A DNA stretch of 64,000 nt, taken from NCBI RefSeq assembly GCF_947179165.1, contig NC_077240.1, positions 47,056,501 to 47,120,500 of the forward strand. The letters run 5' to 3'. Source of the DNA: Solanum dulcamara. Lineage: Eukaryota; Streptophyta; Magnoliopsida; Solanales; Solanaceae. The stretch's first letter is position 1, and each line of letters begins with the position of its first letter. This document shows positions 32,734 through 43,528 of the stretch, piece after piece. The notes beneath the pieces were generated by a model. That model worked only from the letters and a program-made list of their open reading frames with translations, had not been told where the DNA came from and searched no databases. The translations under genes were made by a program, and so were the position numbers.

Positions 32734-34787
32734 TGTCATGACCCAACCTAGGGCCTAGTCATAACATGGTGATTGAAACCTCGAAGGGCTCCAACCAAGC
32801 CTCTTGTACATATCATAAGCATACATAAGGTAAAATATAAAAGCGGAAACATCATAAGAGAGTCTAAAATATGAATAGAAATCTGAAAATGTCTTATGAC
32901 AACATAGAGTCAAGCATATGTTCAACGAGATACCTCTAAATATGAGTATGGACGGAGGCTAAGATATGTCCTTAGCTCACCCTCAATACACAACATAAGC
33001 AAACGTCTTTTGACAAGAAAATAGTAAGTAACTTGAAACTAGTCCCCGATGAATAAGGACTCACCACCACACCTTCAAATAGGAATGCCTACTAGTTACG
33101 TGGACGATTAGAATATTCAACCTCAACCCCTACATTATGAGACAATGTAGGCAAAAAGTATGCATTAGTATATTAGAATGTATTAAGTATGAGGGCGTGA
33201 CATGCAACATAAATCATGGAATGCAAAGGTCAAGTAAAATACGTGATAAGATGGAAGATGTAAAGTCATGAGAAAATCATATTGACCAAAGCATTTAAAA
33301 ACATAAATTCAAGTCATAATATACTTAAGAAATCATACATATGTGGGATAGGAACCATAACCGACAATAAGACCATGCGAGCTATAACATAGAATCCAAT
33401 GATACCCAGATCAAGAAGAAGGAGACTATTTTGACAAGGTAAACTCCTAATCATAAACATGTGCTATTTGTGGATCCACTAGCAAGGCCATAAAGGCAAC
33501 CTACGGGGGCACGTAGTTTATCGGACATGAGGCTGCTACTAAGGCTTTTGGTAGGGCCCCCACCTCAAATTCAATTGGTGCTAAGTTAAATCCCACAAAA
33601 TACATACATAACATAAGATCATAATATCATATATCGTATTCATGATCATAGGCTTGAAATCATAGAGTAGCTCATTTTTATAACATACTTATAATGTGAG
33701 AATTGTCCTTTCATCATTACAATCATATTTACATAATTTATATCATTAGGTCTTAGGTCACCACATAGGATTCTAAGTCACGTTACTTCATAACTTGCAT
33801 GTTATTCTATAATTTGAGACATACTTATAATTCATGATCATAATGGAAATACATAATCATAATTCATACTTTGAAAATTCAAGACCATAGCTTGTACTTG
33901 AAATTTTGGTATAACATGGATGCATGATCAATTGACTTGAAAATCATGAAATTAACTTTAAAATATGCATAATCATAAACTTTATATCAGCCCATAAATA
34001 ATTTATATAGATAATACCCATAATTTATATCATGAACCCTAGAAATCAAAATAGGAAAATTCATGGAAAAACTTTTCAATTTAATTCAACAACCATTAGT
34101 TTATATCAAAATAGACTAATGATCCTATTTTAAATCAAAATTCATGAAATTGAAATAGAGATCACAAAAACATAAAATACCATACTTTAATTTGATAGAA
34201 AACCTTGAAAAATTGATCGGGTTTCATGGATGAAAGGATCCATAAATCAATACCCGCATACCTTGAATGAGAACACCAATTAATTTGGAAGAAATTGAGA
34301 ATTTTGATGGAGAAATCGAGTAAATTTTCTTGAAGTCTTCAATGGAAACCCTTGAGAGCCTTTTTGTAGAGAGAGAAATATTTGATAGATGAATTATAGA
34401 AGAATAAATAGAATTAGAGGTTTAGGTTAATTTATAGAGTTTAATTAGCTCCTAAAAATGTCTAGTTTTATTAACTAATAATTTGGGAAAAGTCTAAAAT
34501 GCCATTAAAAAAAATTAATTTCGGCCAGGAACCTTCCCAGGTCCGCGACGCGGTCCTATCGCGGACCATACTGTTATGTGGTTTCTTTAAAAATCTTTCT
34601 TCCATTCTATGGGTCCTAAAATTCCACCAAGACTATTTTCTCGTAGATTTTGACCCCCTAATTGATATTTCAAACTTGGATTTTCGTAAAAGATTAAGGA
34701 TAATGCGTTACATGAGAGGCCTATTTTCAAGGCATTCTTAAGGCAATTATGAGCATTTTTTTTTTGATTTTTTTTAGGGATGTTATA
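32734..34787 (-). repeat. 5' LTR of element B
   Basis: Plus view TGTCATGACCC ... GATGTTATA, 2054 bases. It contains hairpin 2 (33129-33151, CCTACATT/AATGTAGG), hairpin 1 (33165-33186), a donor-like site at 34262/34261, a TATA box (minus CTATAAATT, 34431-34437) and a short cassette with CCGCGACGCGG and CGCGGACC (about 34530-34575). Confidence 0.9.
34431..34437 (-). promoter_or_regulatory. TATA box of element B 5' LTR
   Basis: Minus-strand CTATAAATT, about 350 bases from the LTR start and 170 bases upstream of the donor-like site. The same arrangement is seen in the A LTR. Confidence 0.6.
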
Positions 34788-35582
34788 TGGACCTCTTTAA
34801 CTAATTCCCTTTTACCTTCCTCAACATGTGAAACACTACCCATAGACAACCGACTAAGAACATCGGCAACAACATTTGCCTTACCCGAATGGTACAATAC
34901 GCTCATGTCATAGTCTTTTAGGAGTTCAAGCCACCTCCTTTACCTAAGGTTCAAGTCCCTTTGACTCGACACATATTGCAAGATTTTGTGGTCGGTAAAC
35001 ACATCAACATGCACCCCATAAAGATAATGGAGCCAAATTTTTAACGCAAACACAACCGCCGCAAGTTCAAGATCATGGGTTGGATAGTTTCTTTCATGCA
35101 CTTTAAGTTGTCTAGAGGCATAGGCAATAACCTTACCATGTTGCATCAAGACACAACCAAAACCAACACACAAAGCATCATAATAAACAATAAACCCATC
35201 CAAACCTTCGGGTAATGTCAAAATTGGAGCCAACATAAGAGGATCTTTCAATATTTGGAAAATTTTCTCACTTTCTTCTAACCATTGGAATTTTTCCTTA
35301 TTTTATGTCAACTTATTTAAAGGCAAAGAAATAGATGAGAACCCTTCAACAAACCTTCTGTAGTATCTGGTTAAGCCTAAAAAGCTTCTAATGTCTAAAG
35401 GAGATAATGGTTTAGGTTAATTCTTAACCACCTCAATTTTATTTGGCTCTACTTTAACCCATCACCAGACACCACATGGGAAAGAAATGCAACATCCCTC
35501 CGCCAAAATTTGCACTTACTAAATTTAGCGAATAATTACTTTTCTCTCAATATTTGCAACACAATCATCAAGTGACCCATAT
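34788..35582 (-). pseudogene. RT-RNase H fragment of another minus-strand element (G)
   Basis: Minus strand: KCKFWRRDVAFL-like RT end, thumb ([15 protein letters not shown]), then [52 protein letters not shown] (34940-35251). It is bounded at 34788 by the B LTR and at 35582 by a plus-strand element tail. The last ~115 bases (35466-35580) are homologous to 39978-40091 on the far side of that LTR but differ at many positions, so these are two separate pol copies and not one interrupted copy. Confidence 0.75.
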
Positions 35583-36835
35583 TGGGTTGCTAGCCCTCGT
35601 TCCATGTCCTCTTCTATGCTAATGATTCTCATTAGAGGATGAATGTTCCTAAGAGGGAGAAATTGTAAGATCCCGAGAAATGTGAAAGGTCCTACACAAA
35701 GGAACCAAGGATGAATTCTCAGAAAATTTAGAAATGTGACACCAGGAGCTGACCTCGAAAACCATCACATGTAATGGTATACATGATGATTAATGGTGAG
35801 AAACTGTGGTAGAGATTCAGAGACTCAAACTGCATGGGATGAACCACGAATGAGGACCACAAACTGTGGTGAGCACCGTGGGCCGTGAAACCCTTTGTGG
35901 TAACCCCTCCACAAGACCCTCGGGAAATCTCTAAAGGCAAGGTCAACGAAAAACCACCACAGATCATGGAACACTCCATGGACCATGGTTTGTCCTCATG
36001 GTCGACACTCTACCAGTCCACTTACAGGACCTGCACAACGACAGTGTTCCACAGACCATACAATCCTTCATAGACCGTGAAGGGGTTCTGTGGTGAAAGA
36101 TCAGAGACTACCCCGCAGGCCTTTTTCCAAAATATATACAATTCCCATACCATGGGACCCTACAACTGGCCATGGGAGCACCACAAACTGTGAAGGGACC
36201 GCATGAAGCTCGTTCCAACCAAAATTTAAAAGGGGCATTTCAGTATTTTCCTACATTTTAATTCAAAGTGATGTCATTTTGAGGGTAGAATCCACCCATC
36301 TAAAGCCCCTAAACACTTCCAAGACATCATTCTACACACTTAGCTTCAATATTTACAATTCCTCTCCTCTCAAAACTCTTCCAAGAACTTCAAGGCAAAG
36401 TTAGGGTTTCTCTCCAAGGCATCTTCAAGTCTCCTTTCCTCCTCAATTTTTCATAGGGAATTTGGTGTCCCCAAGGTATGTGAGTTTTTATTCATGGATT
36501 CTTCCACCTATTTATTCCAAATGATTTCCAACTTGATATTTAAATTTCCAAATAATGAATTCTTATGGGCTTTTACATGACGACTCTAAATGCATAGATT
36601 ATGATATATTTGAAATTTATTTATTCATATTGATATATATTGACTCTCAATTTCATGAAATGAATAATTTGTTAAGGTGCCTATATGAAGCCTTGAAAGT
36701 GATCTTAAAGTGTATATGGTGGGTTATCTTTTGAGGTGTAATTTGATGCATTTCCATTACTCTCATGCATGCAAGGATTCTTTAAATGCATTTGTAGGTT
36801 TTGTGCAATGAACCCACATATTTTCCTTATGTTAA

Positions 36836-38853
36836 TATCACAATCCGACCTAGGGTATAGTTGTAACACGGTGATTGAAACTCCGAATGGATCTAACCAA
36901 GCCACTTATACATATCATAAGCATACATAAGGTAAAGCAAAAGAAAAAACATCATAAAAGAGTCCAAACTATGATTAGAAATATAAGAACGTCACATGAC
37001 AACATAAATGCAAAACATTTATCCTACTAGATACCTATACTCAGGAATATGGGCGGGGGATAAGACATGTCCCTAGATCACCCTCAATATGAAATATAGA
37101 AAAAATCTTTGAAAATAATAACTAACTCGATAACTAGTCCCCGATAAATGAGGACTCACTACAAACAATGCTGGATAGGAAAGTTTAACTAGCCACATAG
37201 ATAAGTATGATCTTCAACCTCAACACCTACATTATGAGACAATGTAGGCAAAAAGTATGCATTAGTACATTGGAATATACTAAGTATGAGGGAGTGACAT
37301 ACAACGTAAATCATAAAATGTAATGGTCAAGTAAATCACATGATAAGATAAGGTAAGTAAAGTCATGAGAAAATCATATTGACCAAAGCATTTAAAAAGT
37401 ATAATTTAAATCATGAAAATACATATGAGGTCGTACATATGTGGGAAAGGAACCATAACCGACAATAAGACCATGCAAGCTATAACATGGAATCCCATTG
37501 TCTCTCTATACAATGGAAAAAAAGGGAAATCTACTTGCCAAGGTAGACTCTACCATGCTAGACGGGGATACATACACTATATGTGGATCCAATAGCTAGG
37601 CCATGAAGGAAACCTACGGTGGTACGTAGTTTATGGGACATGAGGCTGTTACTAAGGGTTTTAGTAGGGCCTCCACCTCAAGTCCACTCGGTACTAAGTC
37701 AAATCACATGGAATACATGCGTAGCATAGAAAATATGATTACATATATCATAATCGTGATCATAGATTTGAAATCATAGAGTAGCTCATTTTCATAATAT
37801 GCTTGTAATGTGAGAGTTGTTCTTTTATTATTACAATCATATTTGCATAATTCAAATAGTTAGGCCCTAGGTCACCACATAGGGCCCTAAGTCACTTTTT
37901 TTCATAACTTGCATGAAATTCATACCTTGAACTTAGAGTAGAACTCAATTGCATAATCAATTGGCTTTGAAAATCATGTAATTGACTTGAAAACATGCAT
38001 GATCATAAACTTTATATCAACCCGTACATAATTCATATAGATAATATCCCTTGAAAGTATAATTCAAAATACTAGTAATTTACATCATGAACCCTAGAGA
38101 TCAAAATAGGAGAATTCATGGAAAAACTCTTCAATTTAATGCAATAACCATCAATTTATATCAAAATAGACTCATGATCATACTTTGAATCATAATTCAT
38201 GCAATAGGAATAAAGATCACAAAACCCATAAAATACATACTTTAATTTGATAGAAAACCTTGAGAAATTAATTGGACTTCATGGATGAAAAAATTCATGA
38301 ATCATTACCTACATACCTTAAGTGAGAATACCAAATAATTTGGAAGAACTTGAGAGTTTTGATGGAGAGCTTGAGTGAATTTACTTGAAGTCTTCAATGG
38401 ATCCCTTGAGAGTCTTTCGTAGAGAGAGAAATATTTGAGTAGGTAAATTGTAGAAGAATTAATAGAGTTAGAGGTTTTAGGTCAATTTATAAAGATGAAC
38501 TAGGTCCTAAAAACGTCTAGGTTCATTAGCTAACAATTATAAAAAAGTCTAAAGTGCCCTTACTAAAAACTAAATTTGGCCAGAAAATAATTACCAGGTT
38601 CGTGATGCGGATGCAAGAAAGTCCACGATGCAGACTTTTTGCGTACCTTACTAATTTGCGCAATTTCTTTGAGAAATCTATCTTTCGATCTATGGGTCCT
38701 AAAAACCCACCGAGACTATTTTCTGCTTGTTTTGACCCTTGATTGATATTCCGAATTCAGATTTTCCAAAAATATAAAGGATAATGCATTACATGAGCAG
38801 CATATTCCCAAGGCATTCTTAACGTGCTTATGAGCATTTTGAGGGATATTATA
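36836..38853 (-). mobile_element. Solo LTR of the B family (minus strand)
   Basis: Plus view TATCACAATCCGACC ... GATATTATA, 2018 bases, inserted in the plus-strand LTR whose sequence continues on both sides. Flanking five-base words are GTTAA (36831-36835) and GGTAA (38854-38858), one mismatch. It shows hairpins at 37226-37248 and 37262-37283, a donor-like site near 38320, and TTCGTGATGCGGATG / TCCACGATGCAGAC cassette words (about 38580-38650) that look like CpG-decayed forms of the B cassette. Confidence 0.85.
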
Positions 38854-39498
38854 GGTAAAGTAAAGATGAAATGAAGGCGTTGACTCCAAATGAAAGTATA
38901 TGAAGCAAATGCCTATGTTTAAAAGAGTCTTATGAAATGATTGAATGATGATGAAATGGCTTCTTAGCCAAAGAAAGGATTCAATATGAAAGTACAATTA
39001 TCACATACTTGAATCAAATAAAATATTTTAATGAGCTACTCCATTGAATGATGATTTGATGTTAAGTTATACAATAATTATGTTATTATGATATCTAAAT
39101 GTATTTCGTGGGATTGACCTAGCACAAAATATAGCATGTAGTTGGTGGCTCGACCTAAGGAGCCATAAGTAAAGTCTCATGTTGTATTAACTATGAGTCA
39201 ACATAGGACCATTGTCTTCTATTTAGGCTAGTGGATCCAAAATTAGCCAATAAAGTTAAAGTTAAAGAAATGATTATAGTTGACAGAATTCTACCCAGCA
39301 AGTAGTCTCCCCGTGCCAACATATGGGGTTATGTTAAATTTCATGTAATAGCTTGCATGGTCTTAAATGTCGGTTACGGTTACTTTCCTACAAAATAAAT
39401 GTTTTAAGGATTCATATTAATGTATCTCATGCAAGCATTCACTTATACTTACTGCTTATATATGACTTGATGTTCTTTATTATAGCATGCTCACATAC

Positions 39499-39554
39499 TT
39501 AGTACATTCAAAGTACTAACTCATAGTTTTGCCTACATGATATCACCATGTAGG
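39499..39554 (+). other. Two-hairpin module (plus-strand LTR)
   Basis: Hairpin 1: TTAGTAC-ATTCAAA-GTACTAA (39499-39519). Hairpin 2: CCTACATG-ATATCAC-CATGTAGG (39532-39554). Both stems are perfect. The last stem pair differs from the CCTACATT/AATGTAGG form on both arms. Confidence 0.8.
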
Positions 39555-39974
39555 AACCGGCGTTGCTCTACCCTCTCCTTCCCGTGCCTAGATTGATCGT
39601 TGAAGGCTACTACTATTGGTGATTTCCCATGATATGGGAACAATACTCCTACATTTCTATCTTATGTTATGTTTACACTATTAAGTTACTTTTGGTATCT
39701 TTTGACTTATATCTTGAGGGTGATCTAGGGACATGTCTTATCCCTCGCCAAGTCTTTAATGTAAAAGGTATTGTTGGATATAGTAAATGATGTTATGTTG
39801 ACTTTGACTCTCATCGAATGTGAAATCTCTTAGCCCCGATATCCCTTATGTTTCCACTTGATTTGTTTATCATTATCTATGAAATGCTCAATGAATGCTA
39901 AGAGGCTTGGGTGAGGTACCTTTGGGTGCTTCATTCGTTGTGTCACATCTAGTCCCTAGGCTTGGGTCATGACA

Positions 39975-40860
39975 ACTGAACACCACATGGCCAAGAAATG
40001 CAAATTCCCTTAGGCAAAATTCGCAGTTACTAAACATGGCAAATAGTTGCTTGTCTCTCAATGTTTGCAATACAACCCTCAAATGACCCATATGATCTTC
40101 CTCATTTTGAGAGTAAATATAGATTTCATCAATAAAATCTACTACAAACATGTCCAAGTATGCCTTGAAAATATGATTCATCAAATCCATGAAGATAGAG
40201 GGACCATTAGTCGACCCAAACGACATAAATAGAAATTCAAAATGATCATACCTTGTTCAAAACATCATCTTGGAAATATCACACTCCCTTACCCTTAGTT
40301 GATGACAATCGGAACAGAGATCAATCTTTGAGAAGTAACTTTCTCCTTGCAATTGGTTAAACAAATCATCTATCCTCGAAATTGGATACTTATTATTTAG
40401 GGTAATCTTATTCAATTGCTGGTAATCTATACACATTCGGAGTGACCCATATTTATTCTTAACAAACAACACGGGAGCACCCCATGGTAAAATACTTAGA
40501 CTTATGAAACCCTTATCCAACAAATACTTTAATTGCTCTTTCAACTCCTTAAGTTCCGCTAAAGCCATATAGTAAGGAGGAATAGAAATAGGTTGAGTAT
40601 CAGAAAGGAGATTTATGCCAAAGTAAATTTGCCTTTCGGGATGAACACTGGGCAAGTCATTGGTAATTCATTAACTATGGGGACCGACTCAATAGAATGA
40701 GTTTCAGAATCAACATCCCTAACTTGTACTATATGATAAATACATCCCTTGGAAATCATTTTCTGGGCCTTAAAACATGAAATAAATCGACCCTTATCCA
40801 CTGAATCATTACCCTTCCATTCAAGAATAGGCTCATTAGGAAATTAAAACTTGACCATAC
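39975..40860 (-). pseudogene. Reverse transcriptase of element C
   Basis: From 40801: MDKGRFISCFKAQKM; then RT fingers and palm at 40257-40655 ([52 protein letters not shown] with the first catalytic Asp). After a shift, [16 protein letters not shown] and FIDEIYIYS (39975-40226): the catalytic FIDD box has become FIDE. KCEFW has become NCEFC. It ends within the region after the palm. Confidence 0.8.
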
Positions 40861-41215
40861 AGGTTCTACAATCAATGGATGCATACGAGGCATGTAACAA
40901 ATCCATACAAAGAATAATGTCAAAATCATTCATGTATAATTCAACAAGATCACAAGGAATAATTTTATGCAAGACCGACTCGAGGTAATTTCTATAACCT
41001 CTCTGGCTAACGCTGAATCACCAATGGTAGTATAAACCAAAACAGGTTCTAACAACACTTTGGGGCACATATCTAATATCCTTGAAAGGTAAGGAGTAAC
41101 AAAAGACAAGTTGGCACCCACATCAAGAAATGCATAAATATCAAAGTTAAAGACCCATAACATACCCGTGACCATATCGAGAGGCTCTTCAACCTCCTGC
41201 CTAGCATGAAGAGCA
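40861..41215 (-). pseudogene. Protease of element C
   Basis: VFNFDIYAFLDVGANLSFVT with PYLSRILDMCPKVLLEPVLV (40930-41175). The active-site word reads FLDVGA instead of LLDPGA. A shift follows in the second half. Confidence 0.7.
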
Positions 41216-42294
41216 TAGAATTGGTTGTTGCATTGGATACCCTTTGGTTGAGCTTGGGCACCTTATTACACTTGGCCTCCTTGAACAACTTGGCCTTGAG
41301 AACAACTTCCCTACCTTTGTTAGCAACACTAGGGCACTCGGATTGCTTGTTCCCTATCTTGCCACATCTATAATAAGCACCTTCCTCTATGATTCTTTCT
41401 ACACTTAGCACACTTAGGAAAAGTGGGGCTACTAGCACTCATACCTCTACTTTGACTCGCAGGGTAGGGACCCTATCTTTAACAAACTTCTTTTCCGAAC
41501 CTTTTCTTTGTTGAGAACGGAAACTACTACAACTAGTCCTAGTATTTGAGAACCCACCTTCATACCGATCTCTCTTAGAATATCTCATCCTCATCTCTTT
41601 GAGTTTCTCTTCTTCAATTTGTTTAGTAGAAGCCATAAGATGATATATGTCCATTCCTTAACAAGCATAGTGGTACGGCATTCCTTAGCAACCAAGTCAG
41701 ACACCCCCTATATGAATTGGCTCATTCACGCATGGGGATCGACAACAAATGAAGGAGCATACTTGGATAGCTTGGTTAACTTGAGGGCATAGTCCCTCAT
41801 ACCCATGTTGCCTTGCCTATGATTTATGAACTCCAACACCTTTTCCTTCCTTAGCTCAAGAGGGAAGAAGTGATCAAGGAAAGTAATAGGGCCTTCATCA
41901 ACTCTCTCCAACTTTCATTGAGTGTACTACACTTGAGCAACACTCTTGAGTTGGTAGGCCGCCAACTCCACTTTCTTTTCCGAAGTCACACCATAATACT
42001 CACTATCTTATAGACCTCATCAATGAACTCTTAGGGATCCTCATCAACTTTCAAATAATTGAACTCTGGAGGGTTTATCTTTGCAAAGTCCCTCACTCTA
42101 GAAGCCGGAGTAAGAGCATTAGGAAGAGCAGTAAGCCCTTGGTTAGCCACAACTTAGGCTAGCATGGTAATAGCGGTTCGGAACTCTACTTTAGTGACTT
42201 GGTCGGGTAGGGGACCATTGTTCTGAGGGATTAGAGGATCTTGGTCCTCATTAGCATTGACCCCTCTTTGCATAGGGGCTCTTCTTGGATGCAT
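41216..42294 (-). pseudogene. gag of element C
   Basis: Starts at an ATG at 42294 (MHPRRAPMQRGVNANEDQ-like). Capsid parts LDHFFPLELRKEKVLEFINH, RQGNMGMRDYALKLTKLSKY (41726-41911), MASTKQIEEEKLKEMRMRYS (41439-41654) and a knuckle YYRCGKIGNKQSEC, in which the first Cys is Tyr and the His is Asn. At least four shifts or stops. Dead copy. Confidence 0.8.
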
Positions 42295-42325
42295 TTCTGA
42301 AAATCACAAAGGACAATTGTTAGGG
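42295..42325 (-). promoter_or_regulatory. Putative branch point and 3' splice site before C gag
   Basis: Minus strand CCCTAACAA then TCCTTTGTGATTTTCAG ending at 42297, two bases before the gag ATG (42294). The matching donor-like ATCAAG/GTATGTGGGG lies in the 5' LTR (GT at 47650-47649). Confidence 0.55.
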
Positions 42326-42495
42326 AAAAAAGTTTTACAGTATACTCTATTGGATGACATAGATCATAAAAGAAGTCAGGTTTTCCTAAAAAAGCCTTAT
42401 AGCCTCCTATTAATAGGTTTGGCGTGCTTCACATCCATGAATAAGACTCTACTTGATGTAGCATGTTGGACTATGTAGGACATCTTAAACCTTGT

Positions 42496-42507
42496 GCTCT
42501 GATACCA
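42496..42507 (-). other. Primer-binding site of element C
   Basis: Minus strand TGGTATCAGAGC, exact match to the iMet type, separated from the LTR edge (42512) by four bases. Confidence 0.95.
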
Positions 42508-43324
42508 ATTATATCATGACCTACACTAGGCCCATAGTCATGAAACGGCGATCGAAACCCTAAAAGGCTCCAACCAAGCCTCTTGACATATCGTAAGAAT
42601 ACATAAGGTATAATAAAGAAGAAATAACATAGGAAGAGTCTAAAATATGAATCATAAAAGATAGTGTAAACTAGACTACATAGACTCTACATCATTTGTC
42701 CAAACATGCCTTTACTAACTCAAGACGGGCAGGGGTTAAGACATACCCCTACCTCACCCTCAATACGAATATAATATAAGTATTTGGAATGAAATAAACC
42801 CATAACTCACCCTTGATAGATGAGGACTCACCAAAATATCACCATATGGGAGCTTTACCATCTACGTATTGAAGGAATGAGATCCTCGACCCTACATTAT
42901 GAGACAATGTTGGCAAAAAATATGTGTTAGTACATTTGAATGTACTAAGTATATGGACATGCCATGAAATATGTTATACCCCGTACCTTTATATTTCGGA
43001 ACATCTTTTTAAGCTTTTTAAAAGTTGTCCCGTGACCCAGATTATCTATAACATGATTAAATAACTCTAAGGAAGGGAGGACGTGATGCCCCGTAAGAGT
43101 GAAAGTTGGAAATATGTCTATAAGGATTTGAAACTAGTTGGAAGCCAAAATTACAAGTCGTAGGACCCGACTTACCTACGTAAGCTACCAACTGGGATGA
43201 CTTACATAACTAAGCCACTGGAGTACATGTTGAACTTACGTAGAAAGGATTACATAGGCTCCTAAAGTAAGACAAGATTACGAACCCACGGGAGAGGCGG
43301 AAGAAGGCGTAGCATCTACTCGGA

Positions 43325-43400
43325 AGCAAGCAGGTGATGCACCTACTTTGACTAAGTAGGTGATGCACCTACTTGGACCAAGTAGATGACACACCTACTT
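43325..43400. repeat. Palindromic AAGTAGGTG/CACCTACTT repeats
   Basis: Three head-to-head units: AAGTAGGTG-ATG-CACCTACTT is a perfect inverted repeat with a three-base centre, repeated with small changes. The same array in opposite orientation is at 358-440. Confidence 0.8.
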
Positions 43401-43418
43401 GAGGTGGGTCCCACATCG

Positions 43419-43528
43419 CCATGTGGCAGCATGTGATTGGTTGCATGAGGTGACATGGCTGCCTAAGGTTGTGACATGTGTCACCCTTAGAGGATGACAC
43501 ATGTCACCTTCAAAAAGAGATATATATA
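43419..43528 (+). promoter_or_regulatory. Promoter of solo alpha LTR
   Basis: GCCATGTGGC (43419-43428), GACATGTGTC (43473-43482) and GACACATGTC (43495-43504) precede TATATATA (43521-43528). Here no motif keeps the exact CACGTG core; CATGTG variants fit loss of the central CpG. Confidence 0.6.

Larger units (their letters stand above)
27241..34787 (-). mobile_element. Ty3/gypsy element B, most complete copy
   Basis: Minus strand order: 5' LTR (34787-32734), primer-binding site (32729-32718), leader with acceptor-like site, gag (32513-31430), protease, RT, RNase H, integrase with chromodomain-like tail (to 27984), polypurine tract and the first ~490 bases of the 3' LTR (27730-27241). The rest of the 3' LTR is lost in the junction with element A. 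The five bases right of the 5' LTR are TGGAC, which belong to an RNase H sequence of another element, so B had inserted into a related element. Confidence 0.85.
35583..39974 (+). mobile_element. 3' tail and LTR of a plus-strand element, split by a solo LTR
   Basis: The tail 35583-35663 ends with GAGGATGAATGTTCC and AAGAGGGAGAAAT (polypurine tract). The LTR runs 35664-36835 and 38854-39974, starting TGTAAGATCCCGAG and ending GGGTCATGACA, about 2.29 kb without the insert. It has a CCATGG/ACCGTGG-type cassette (about 35750-36200), AAG/GTATGTGAG near 36473 and the two-hairpin module (39499-39554). No coding part of this element remains. Confidence 0.8.
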
